Assembly: GCA_013331225.1 (NCBI GenBank)
Contig: DUGV01000304.1
Span: 1-6,250, forward strand
Length of the DNA stretch: 6,250 nt
Origin: Methanolinea sp.
GTDB taxonomy: Archaea; Halobacteriota; Methanomicrobia; Methanomicrobiales; Methanospirillaceae
Direction: 5' to 3'
The notes under the pieces were generated by a model that ran no database searches, had not been told where the DNA came from, and was given only the letters and a program-made list of their open reading frames with translations. Shown here in pieces: positions 1 through 5,480 of the stretch (position 1 is the first letter of the stretch; the number at the start of each line of letters is the position of its first letter). The position numbers and the translations under genes are program-made.

Positions 1-1175
1 CCGATATGGCCGTTCATAGGTGAGACAGGATCAAAAGTGGTGTTGAGGTTTGCGTGTGGAACAATGATTCCAAGGCAATTTGGGCCCACGATACGCATTT
101 CCCCTGCCCTTGCGATCTCCAGGATCTCCTTCTCGAGCGCTGCGCCTTCATCTCCACTCTCGCGGAATCCTGATGAGAGGATGATGGCCAGCTTCACCCC
201 TTTCTCTGTACATTGGCGAAGTACCTCTGGGACCGCGGGAGCCGGGATGGCGATGACCGCAGCATCCAGGTCGCCGGGAATCTCCGTGACGCGGGAGTAT
301 GCCGTCTTCCCGAGTATCTCCGGGCTTTTCGGATTGACAGGGTACACAGGTCCGGGGAACTGGAGGAGGTTTCGCAGGACCACATATCCAATCTTTCGCG
401 GATCGGATGAGGCGCCGATGACGGCAACGGAGCGTGGGGAAAAGATTGCCGGGTCCGGGGAAGGGATTTGCACAATACCTTCCTTTTCTGATCGGACGGA
501 CAGGTAGATGCGGGCATCCACTGCCACGCAACCGTGGGGGTACAGTATCAGGGGGTTGATATCGAACTCGTGCCAGTCGGAATTGTGCTCGAAGAGGTGT
601 GCAAGGCGAAGGACAGTCTCGACAAGTACTCCTTTGTCCAGGGCTGGAGATCCTCTGAACCCCTGTATGATACGGGACCCCCGGGTTTCATCGATCATCT
701 CCGAAACGCCTGCCCTGTCGATGGGAAGCACCCTGATGGAGACATCGCGAAGGAACTCGACGAGGGTGCCCCCGGTGCCCAACGTGATCACCTTCCCAAA
801 GGCAGGATCTGTTTTCCCCCCCACAATGATCTCGAAACCCGGTGGGCACTCTTTCTCGACCATTATCCCTGTGATGATCGCACCGGGGACTTTCTCCATG
901 ACTGCACGGGATATCCGGCTGAACGCCTCCCTGGCCTCCCCGACAGACCTGATGCCGGTGACAACCCCCCCGGCATCACTCTTGTGCACCACCTGGGGCG
1001 ATACGACTTTCATCACCACCGGAAATCCAATCGACCCGGCAATCTCTCCTGCCTCATCGGGGGATGATGCGATCCCATGTTCCGGGACCGGGATCTTCGC
1101 CCGGGCAAGGAGTTCCATCCCTTCCTGCTCAGTAAGGAGCCTCGGGGAACCGCTGTCTCGTTTCTCTTCCTTCAC
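1..1175 (-). CDS. ADP-forming acetyl/acyl-CoA synthetase, beta-alpha fusion (partial, 3' end off the left edge)
   Basis: This cytosolic enzyme family interconverts acyl-CoA + ADP + Pi and the free acid + CoA + ATP. Translating the minus strand from GTG at 1175 gives 391 uninterrupted codons to the window edge. Residues about 12-228 are an ATP-grasp_5 (beta-subunit-like) domain: VVHKSDAGGV at 62-71 holds a His (H64) that matches the family's mobile phospho-relay His of the beta chain, LGTGGTLVEF lies at 132-141, and EFDINPL at 203-209 is the usual metal/ATP end motif. After a short linker, residues about 243 onward are the CoA-binding Rossmann domain of the alpha chain, with SVAVIGASSDPRKIGY at 249-264, SSGFRESG at 334-341 and VGPNCLG at 363-369. 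The alpha-chain catalytic His should lie beyond the window. The GTG start is set by a GGAGGTG Shine-Dalgarno five bases upstream. The beta-first order is the reverse of the better-known alpha-beta fusions. The substrate acid (acetate, branched-chain or aryl) cannot be told from sequence. Confidence 0.93.
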   Translation of the reverse strand, partial: MKEEKRDSGSPRLLTEQEGMELLARAKIPVPEHGIASSPDEAGEIAGSIGFPVVMKVVSPQVVHKSDAGGVVTGIRSVGEAREAFSRISRAVMEKVPGAIITGIMVEKECPPGFEIIVGGKTDPAFGKVITLGTGGTLVEFLRDVSIRVLPIDRAGVSEMIDETRGSRIIQGFRGSPALDKGVLVETVLRLAHLFEHNSDWHEFDINPLILYPHGCVAVDARIYLSVRSEKEGIVQIPSPDPAIFSPRSVAVIGASSDPRKIGYVVLRNLLQFPGPVYPVNPKSPEILGKTAYSRVTEIPGDLDAAVIAIPAPAVPEVLRQCTEKGVKLAIILSSGFRESGDEGAALEKEILEIARAGEMRIVGPNCLGIIVPHANLNTTFDPVSPMNGHI

Positions 1176-1180
1176 GCGCA

Positions 1181-1187
1181 CACCTCC
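1181..1187 (-). promoter_or_regulatory. Shine-Dalgarno of the acyl-CoA synthetase gene
   Basis: On the minus strand GGAGGTG is a strong match to the archaeal anti-SD, five bases before GTG at 1175. It decides the start: the overlapping GTG inside the SD itself reads into a TGA after two codons, and the next in-frame ATG (codon 20) would cut into the ATP-grasp domain. Confidence 0.8.
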
Positions 1188-1194
1188 ACTGGTT

Positions 1195-1223
1195 CAAGGG
1201 GGAGTTCTCTCCTCCTCCCCTTG
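1195..1223 (-). promoter_or_regulatory. Hairpin-forming inverted repeat in the acyl-CoA synthetase leader
   Basis: The arms CAAGGGGGAG (1195-1204) and CTCCCCTTG (1215-1223) pair over nine base pairs with one bulged G, around a ten-base pyrimidine-rich (plus strand) loop. The hairpin ends seven bases upstream of the Shine-Dalgarno of the minus-strand gene, so in that mRNA it would sit next to the ribosome binding site. The pairing is seen directly; a regulatory role is inference. Confidence 0.4.
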
Positions 1224-1300
1224 GACCCGGAAAGTTATGTACGTATCGTCCGGGGCTTTTTTCGGAAGAAATTATCTCCACGAACGCAGATTCTTCCTGC

Positions 1301-2857
1301 ATGCCCCTAAGGGAGCTGGAAGAAGCCCTGGATGCGTTTGCGAACGCAGGTGAACCGTTCCTCCTGTCAGAAGTACTCGCCCGGGCAGGCAAGAAGGGGC
1401 ATATCCTCCACACAGCGGAAGCACTCTGGCCAATGTTCACCACCCTCGACCTCGTCGCGGAGCGGGTGCCGGGAGACCTTCGCCTGGCAAAGAGACCCTC
1501 CTCACCCCAGAAAACCCTCACCCTGGATGAACGCCGCAGGCTGGACGCATTCTTCAGGAAACCGGAACTTCCACCCGGAATAGAAGCCTGCATCCAGGAG
1601 TATGTCCATGCAAAGACGGGTAAAGCCTGGAACGACCCTTCTGTCCTCCAGAAGATCCGGCGCGCGATCGTGTCCCAGAAGGACGAATACTGGCGCGAGG
1701 GAGAAAAAAAGAGGGTAATGTATCAGAAAGGGTACGATGTACTCGGGTACCTGGCCTACCAGGCGCCGGTATACTTTATCCAGGCCATGCACCTCCTGTA
1801 CGACCTTTCACTGGAAGGTTGCCTGAAGCAACACATGAGAGTGCTTGACCTTGGTTGTGGCCCCGGAGTGGTCCCGCTTGCGATCAGCAGTTTTCTAGAG
1901 AGGATCGGCGGATGTTCTGCCGAGATCTACTCGGTCGAGAAGTCGGAGGAGTTCATCGAGGCTTTTCGTTTCCTTGCCGACCACGTCCCCGCCCCAAGGG
2001 GGTCAGTCACTCTCCATCCCCCTCTCAACGCCGACCTGGTCACGGTCCCTCTCTCATGCCTTCCTCCCTCGCTTGACCTGATTGTCCTCCAGAATGTCTT
2101 AAACGAGATGTCAGGGCACTCGCCACGCGAGAAGGGCAGACTTGTATGTCGGTTCGCAGAAGCCCTCTCTCCTGAAGGGAGCATTCTCCTCGTGGAACCT
2201 GCAGATATGGTCAACTCGATGGATCTCCGGGTCGTGGTCCACCATGCAACCGGATCCGGACTCTTCCTCCATGCGCCGTGCAGGTTCCTCTGGAACACCC
2301 AGTGCACACCAGACCGGTGCTGGAGTTTCGTGGAGAAGCCGCCAATCCACGCGACAGGACTCATGGAAGCGCTCGCATCGGGGGAAGAGGGGTACAGGTA
2401 CCGTAACACCGATATCAAGTACTCGTTCGCCCTGCTCCGCAAGGTTCCCCCCAACCCTGTCCCGGGCCTCCCTCTCTCGCCGCGTAACTATGCGCGGCTC
2501 TCTGCCCTGCACCGGCACATCAACAGGAGGATCAACGTTGCAGGCGTGGTGATGTCCGGCAACCTCGGCGACCACAAGACCTACGTCATCAAGATATGCG
2601 ATGGGACGACGAAAAAACCGGTCTATGCAATCCTGCCATCCTACCATCTCTCTCACGAAAACAGCGCGCTCCTGTCGATTCCCTACGGCTCCATTGCTGA
2701 ATTTACATCCGTCCTTGCCAGGTTCAACGAGAAACACCATGCATATAACCTCCTTGTGAGCAGGGAGAGCAGAGTAAAGGAGTTTCCCGCACAAAGTAGA
2801 GCCGCAGACTGGAATCTCACAGGTCCCCGTGAAAAAAGGAATAAACTGAAAAAATGA
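1301..2857 (+). CDS. Rsm22-family small-ribosomal-subunit methyltransferase-like protein
   Basis: This 518-residue protein belongs to the Rsm22/METTL17 family, class I methyltransferase-fold proteins that bind the small ribosomal subunit and help its assembly; whether family members methylate RNA is unsettled. Residues 1-140 are a helical N-terminal region. YLAYQAPVYFIQAMHLLYDL (150-169) is a typical Rsm22 stretch just before the Rossmann core, whose SAM motif I is VLDLGCGPG (181-189). LIVLQNVLNEM (260-270) and GSILLVEP (293-300) match motifs IV and V. C327, C335 and C340, spaced C-x7-C-x4-C within APCRFLWNTQCTPDRCWSF, with C433 as a possible fourth ligand, resemble the [4Fe-4S] site of METTL17. 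Residues about 405-495 form an extra, probably beta-rich domain, and the tail is strongly basic (REKRNKLKK), fitting rRNA contact. There is no Shine-Dalgarno before ATG 1301, so the mRNA may be leaderless. It is transcribed alone, away from the synthetase gene. Confidence 0.85.
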   Translation: MPLRELEEALDAFANAGEPFLLSEVLARAGKKGHILHTAEALWPMFTTLDLVAERVPGDLRLAKRPSSPQKTLTLDERRRLDAFFRKPELPPGIEACIQEYVHAKTGKAWNDPSVLQKIRRAIVSQKDEYWREGEKKRVMYQKGYDVLGYLAYQAPVYFIQAMHLLYDLSLEGCLKQHMRVLDLGCGPGVVPLAISSFLERIGGCSAEIYSVEKSEEFIEAFRFLADHVPAPRGSVTLHPPLNADLVTVPLSCLPPSLDLIVLQNVLNEMSGHSPREKGRLVCRFAEALSPEGSILLVEPADMVNSMDLRVVVHHATGSGLFLHAPCRFLWNTQCTPDRCWSFVEKPPIHATGLMEALASGEEGYRYRNTDIKYSFALLRKVPPNPVPGLPLSPRNYARLSALHRHINRRINVAGVVMSGNLGDHKTYVIKICDGTTKKPVYAILPSYHLSHENSALLSIPYGSIAEFTSVLARFNEKHHAYNLLVSRESRVKEFPAQSRAADWNLTGPREKRNKLKK

Positions 2858-3024
2858 TCCCTTCTCAGTATGGCTCTCCATGCAAGGGCCGCTTGAATAG
2901 GGATTCCAGCCGGGCACGCCGATCACCCTGGCACTGTCATGGCCCGTTCTTCTGCGGAACTCCTTTTCCTTATCGTGAATAGAAGAGTGACTTTTTCACC
3001 CTGAAGTCCTTCACCCGATGCTTC

Positions 3025-3039
3025 ATGGAAAATTTCCAT
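3025..3039. repeat. 15-bp palindrome upstream of the pyrB promoter
   Basis: ATGGAAA-A-TTTCCAT is a perfect inverted repeat with 7-bp arms and a single central base. It lies about 20 bp upstream of the TATA-like box of pyrBI. The size and position would suit the operator of a dimeric regulator, but the bound protein, if any, is unknown. Confidence 0.4.
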
Positions 3040-3059
3040 TTCTTCGTCCCTTTGACATG

Positions 3060-3067
3060 TATTTATG
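3060..3067 (+). promoter_or_regulatory. Putative TATA box of pyrBI
   Basis: TATTTATG is the best TATA-like element in the 302-bp gap. It would place transcription start near 3088-3090 and give a leader of about 70 bases before ATG 3160. The match to the archaeal consensus is partial, and the complementary CATAAATA could equally serve the other strand. Confidence 0.35.
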
Positions 3068-3159
3068 GCTTGGCCCGCCCATACAACATTGACAGGTGCA
3101 CGACAGGCAGAATCGATCGCAATCCCGACAGAATCTGCCAGAGAGAGAGGGCAAAAACG

Positions 3160-4056
3160 ATGCGGCACATCATATCCATCCGTGATCTGGACAGGGCCGA
3201 GATCAATGGAATACTGGACCATGCACAGGCCCTCCAGGAACAGGATTACGATCCCCAGGCCCTGACAGGGAAGCTTCTTGGTCTCCTCTTCTTTGAACCC
3301 AGCACCCGGACAAGGATGTCGTTTGCGTCTGCCGTGGCCCGCCTGGGCGGGCATTCGATCTCGATGGACAGCGTGGAGGCAAGCTCCATGGTAAAGGGCG
3401 AGACCCTTGCAGACACCATACGGGTGGTGAGCGGGTACGTCGATGCCATCGTCCTTCGCCATCCCAAGGAAGGTGCAGCCCGCCTGGCAAGTGAGTTCGC
3501 GCAGGTCCCCGTCATCAATGCTGGCGACGGGGCCGGCCAGCATCCTTCGCAGACGCTCCTTGACCTCTACACCATCCGGCAGTCGATGCCACTCGAGGGT
3601 GTCACCGTCGGCCTGCTTGGGGATCTCCGGTACGGGAGGACCGCGCACTCGCTGGCGCATGCCCTCTCCCTTTACCGGGCCACGCTCCACACCATATCCC
3701 CAAAGGGGCTTGAACTCCCTTCGGGCCTTGCGGGCGAGCTCCGTGACTCAGGGACCGAAGTGATCGAGCATGACGATGTGCAGGAGGTGGTGAAGGATCT
3801 CGATGTCCTCTATGTCACCAGGATACAGCGGGAACGGTTCCCGGACTCATCCTCTTATTTCAAGGTCGCGTCAAGCTACCGGGTGACCCCGGAACTCCTG
3901 GAAGGAGTACGGGATCACCTCGTAGTCCTGCATCCACTTCCCAGGGTCAACGAGATTGATCCCAGAGTGGATCACCTGCCTTACGCCCGGTACTTCGAGC
4001 AGTCGGCAAACGGCATACCTGTCCGGATGGCTATGCTTCTGCGGGTGATGGAATGA
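3160..4056 (+). CDS. pyrB: Aspartate carbamoyltransferase catalytic chain
   Basis: PyrB makes N-carbamoyl-L-aspartate from carbamoyl phosphate and aspartate, the committed step of pyrimidine synthesis in the cytosol. The 298-residue length is normal (E. coli about 310). The carbamoyl-phosphate site is intact: FFEPSTRTRMSF with S48-T-R-T51, then VKGETL with K79 (equivalent of E. coli K84 on the swinging loop), R100, and HPSQTLLDLYTI with H128 and Q131. The aspartate domain has R160, TRIQRERF with R221 and Q223, and HPLPRVNEI with L260-P261. I chose ATG 3160 rather than the in-frame ATG 3025 because the product then starts MRHIISIRDL as archaeal PyrBs do, and a GAGAGG-type ribosome site ends nine bases upstream. 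It overlaps pyrI by four bases, so the two chains are translationally coupled and should assemble into the c6r6-type holoenzyme. Confidence 0.97.
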   Translation: MRHIISIRDLDRAEINGILDHAQALQEQDYDPQALTGKLLGLLFFEPSTRTRMSFASAVARLGGHSISMDSVEASSMVKGETLADTIRVVSGYVDAIVLRHPKEGAARLASEFAQVPVINAGDGAGQHPSQTLLDLYTIRQSMPLEGVTVGLLGDLRYGRTAHSLAHALSLYRATLHTISPKGLELPSGLAGELRDSGTEVIEHDDVQEVVKDLDVLYVTRIQRERFPDSSSYFKVASSYRVTPELLEGVRDHLVVLHPLPRVNEIDPRVDHLPYARYFEQSANGIPVRMAMLLRVME

Positions 4057-4523
4057 AGAAAGGAAAGAACGCACCGAAAGGCCTTCTCATCAGTCCCATC
4101 GAGAACGGCACGGTGATCGACCATATCACGGCGGGAGAAGCCTTGAATGTCCTCCGTATAATCGGGATCACCGGGACCACCCAGGAGTCCATATCAGTTG
4201 CAACCAACGTGGAGAGCGGCAAGATTGGGTTCAAGGATATCGTGAAGATCAAGAACAGGGAGCTTCGAAAGGAAGAGGTGGACAAGATCGCCCTGATCGC
4301 CCCGCGGGCTTCCATCAACATCATCCGCAATTACAAGGTCTGGGAGAAGAAGGGGGTCGAGATCCCCTCAGAGGTGATCGGGATCGTAAGGTGCCCGAAC
4401 CCCGGGTGCATATCCAACACGAACGAGCCCATTGAGTCCTGTTTCCTCGTGCAGCCCAAGGGTCTGCGATGCGTCTATTGCGACTGGCTTATCTCGAAGG
4501 ATATCACGAGCCATATCATCTGA
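4053..4523 (+). CDS. pyrI: Aspartate carbamoyltransferase regulatory chain
   Basis: PyrI binds nucleotide effectors (CTP, ATP, UTP) and links catalytic trimers into an allosteric holoenzyme. The 156-residue length fits the family (E. coli 153). The N-terminal allosteric domain (about 10-105) begins LLISPIENGTVIDHI, where I13, E17, D23 and H24 lie where family members contact the nucleotide, and continues GEALNVLRIIGI and later IALIAPRASINIIRNYKV. The C-terminal zinc domain has the four ligands C114 and C119 (C-x4-C) and C140 and C143 (C-x2-C), so zinc binding and contact with PyrB should be intact. C130 is an additional cysteine. ATG 4053 overlaps the pyrB stop as ATGA, with GGTGATG just upstream as a ribosome site inside pyrB. 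A T-run follows the stop, so pyrBI is probably a two-gene operon. Confidence 0.97.
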   Translation: MKKGKNAPKGLLISPIENGTVIDHITAGEALNVLRIIGITGTTQESISVATNVESGKIGFKDIVKIKNRELRKEEVDKIALIAPRASINIIRNYKVWEKKGVEIPSEVIGIVRCPNPGCISNTNEPIESCFLVQPKGLRCVYCDWLISKDITSHII

Positions 4524-4533
4524 TTATCTCACG

Positions 4534-4543
4534 GCTTTTTTTT
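4534..4543 (+). terminator. T-run terminator after pyrI
   Basis: GC followed by eight T's (4536-4543) starts about ten bases after the pyrI stop. Archaeal RNA polymerase terminates at such oligo-T tracts without needing a strong hairpin, and none is seen here. This is the likely end of the pyrBI transcript. Confidence 0.5.
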
Positions 4544-4549
4544 CACTTG

Positions 4550-4930
4550 ATGGCCACGGGAAGTGAGCACTCCTCCTCCCTCTGCCTGCACCACGTATCT
4601 CCTGCAGACCGCCAGGAGGTTGCCCGGAAAGCATCTTCAGTTCTTCATGCCGGAGGGCGGTTCATATGTGGAGATATTTTCCGTGCCGCGGAGGACTGGG
4701 AAGAGAGAATACTCACCGCTTCCTGGGTGAAGGGCATGAAGCGGGAGGGTGCACCCGATGAGGTAATCGAGGGAATGCTCCGCCAGCGCGCGGGGAGGCT
4801 GCCGGAAATCTCGACCATCACGGATTTCAGGAGGTCCCTCCTCGCTGCAGGATTTGAGAGAACGTGGGTCCCTTTCACTCACGGCTTCGTCGGCCTGGCA
4901 GCAGGAATGATGTCAACGCACTCCAAATGA
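4550..4930 (+). pseudogene. Truncated class I SAM-dependent methyltransferase (C-terminal remnant)
   Basis: The frame encodes 126 residues from ATG 4550. From residue about 8 it reads like the second half of a class I methyltransferase: SSLCLHHVSP (8-18) is the motif IV strand-and-loop (usually 'SSLALHHL'), then a helix, VLHAGGRFICGDIF (motif V/VI), a helical insert with WVKGMKREGAPDEVIEGML, and FRRSLLAAGFERTWVPFTHGFVGLAAG as the final strands. The Rossmann half with the glycine-rich SAM motif I (normally about 100 residues) is absent, and upstream DNA is the intact pyrI gene, so no frameshift can restore it. The match begins about 50 bases after the pyrI stop. I infer a gene beheaded by deletion or rearrangement. 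Against decay, the frame keeps no internal stop and normal codon use, so the event may be recent or the fragment may still be made. ATG 4550 has no clear ribosome site. Confidence 0.7.
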
Positions 4931-5048
4931 AAACTGAACAGGGCCATTCACCGCACCGTGATATAAAATTACTTCTGTTTTCCCAATAGGCCATCTGCAA
5001 CAGTTTTCCTGGTACCGATAATCGGAATTTAATCCGAGAACATTTCTC
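4931..5048. other. Convergent intergenic region with orphan TATA-like box and nested dyads
   Basis: This gap separates two convergent genes, so no promoter is needed here. It nevertheless holds TATAAAAT (4962-4969, plus), the best TATA match in the window. It also holds CCGAT-A-ATCGG (5015-5025), a perfect 5-bp-arm palindrome, which shares bases with a second dyad TCGGA-n6-TCCGA (5022-5037). The dyads sit just past the stop of the minus-strand regulator and may be its terminator or an RNA end. No open frame of note lies here. Confidence 0.35.
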
Positions 5049-5468
5049 TCAGATCATCACGGTCTTTTTGAATTCGTCCAGCCAGCCTTCATCATCATTC
5101 TTCTTTTTGAGATAGCGAACGAACCTTTCCACCTGACGGGCTGTATTTATGCTCACGTGATGTTCTATCTGGCACGCTTCCAGTTCTGCAACATTCTGTT
5201 CGATGCCGATCATCTTCAGGAACTCTTCGATGACACGGTGTTTCTCCATGAGTCTGCGTGCCATCTCATTGCCTTTTGGGGTGAGTGTCGCGCCGGAATA
5301 GGACTGGTAGCAAACAAGCCCCTCTCTCTTAAGTTTCTGCAGCATCTGTGTCACTGACGGAGGCTTGATATTCATCTCTGATGCAATGAGGCCGGTATGC
5401 GCATGCCCGTCCCGTTTCTCGAGACTATAAATGAGTTCGATGTATTCCTCGATCGTCTTTTTTCGCAC
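5049..5468 (-). CDS. DtxR/MntR-family metal-dependent transcriptional regulator, probably iron-responsive
   Basis: The family represses metal-uptake genes when the metal is bound. From GTG 5468 the protein has 139 residues: a winged helix at about 4-70 (recognition helix near PPSVTQMLQKLKREG, 36-50; wing SYSGATLTPKG, 56-66) and an all-helical dimerisation/metal domain at 72-139. It lacks the SH3-like C-terminal domain of DtxR/IdeR, as does MntR. With this start, numbering matches B. subtilis MntR: metal-site positions 8, 11, 77, 99, 102 and 103 are E, E, H, C, E and H. C99 in EACQIEHH is the DtxR-type ligand (DtxR C102), which favours Fe(II). GAGGTGA five bases before GTG 5468 supports it; GTG 5477, three codons upstream, is an alternative with a poorer ribosome site. 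It follows feoB on the same strand with almost no gap, so it probably forms one transcript with feoB and regulates it. Confidence 0.9.
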   Translation of the reverse strand: MRKKTIEEYIELIYSLEKRDGHAHTGLIASEMNIKPPSVTQMLQKLKREGLVCYQSYSGATLTPKGNEMARRLMEKHRVIEEFLKMIGIEQNVAELEACQIEHHVSINTARQVERFVRYLKKKNDDEGWLDEFKKTVMI

Positions 5469-5473
5469 ACTCC

Positions 5474-5480
5474 TCACCTC
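5474..5480 (-). promoter_or_regulatory. Shine-Dalgarno that decides the DtxR-family start
   Basis: GAGGTGA on the minus strand overlaps the feoB stop codon and lies five bases before GTG 5468. The competing GTG at 5477 is part of this same SD, which argues that translation starts at 5468 and is coupled to termination of feoB. Confidence 0.6.

Larger units (their letters stand above)
1176..1300. promoter_or_regulatory. Divergent promoter region between acyl-CoA synthetase and the Rsm22-like gene
   Basis: This 125-bp gap serves two genes reading outward. For the plus-strand gene, the AT-rich AAATTATCT around 1269-1277 is centred about 27 bases before ATG 1301, the distance expected of an archaeal TATA box for a leaderless transcript, and no Shine-Dalgarno precedes that ATG. 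For the minus-strand gene, candidate TATA-like stretches are CATAACTTT (1232-1240, minus) and GATAATTTC (1268-1276, minus), either giving a leader of some tens of bases. A TACGTA palindrome lies at 1239-1244 and a run of six T's at 1257-1262. None of the boxes is a strong consensus match. Confidence 0.4.
2858..3159. other. 302-bp intergenic region upstream of pyrB
   Basis: No convincing gene fills this stretch. It contains a short dyad GTGA-n5-TCAC with an inner T-run (2987-2999) that might end the Rsm22-like transcript, the 15-bp palindrome at 3025-3039, a TATA-like box at 3060-3067 and the pyrB leader. The plus reading frame of pyrB stays open back to ATG 3025, but that 45-residue extension does not resemble any ATCase N-terminus. 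A 38-codon minus-strand frame (3039 to 2923) is open but unsupported; it is listed among the findings. Confidence 0.6.

Noticed and set aside
37..507. 156-codon plus-strand open frame
   Set aside because: It is antisense to the alpha domain of the synthetase and has a Ser/Arg/Pro-rich composition typical of a shadow frame.
508..1353. 281-codon plus-strand open frame
   Set aside because: It lies opposite the acyl-CoA synthetase, whose minus-strand translation shows clear ATP-grasp and CoA-binding motifs. The plus frame gives low-complexity Ser/Thr/Pro-rich sequence with no recognisable domain.
2111..2926. 271-codon minus-strand open frame
   Set aside because: It lies opposite the methyltransferase core and C-terminus of the Rsm22-like protein, and no family motif is seen. 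GC-rich codons keep such frames open.
3025..3159. N-terminal extension of pyrB from ATG 3025
   Set aside because: The 45 extra residues do not look like an ATCase N-terminus, there is no ribosome site at 3025, and the extension would cover the putative TATA box. ATG 3160 has a ribosome site and the normal start MRHIISIRDL.
2923..3690. 255-codon minus-strand open frame
   Set aside because: Most of it is antisense to pyrB, whose active-site motifs are intact. Only its last 38 codons fall outside and are treated as a separate weak finding.
4469..4549. Upstream extension of the methyltransferase remnant from ATG 4469
   Set aside because: It overlaps the zinc-domain coding region of pyrI in another frame and crosses the T-run terminator; the residues have no methyltransferase similarity.
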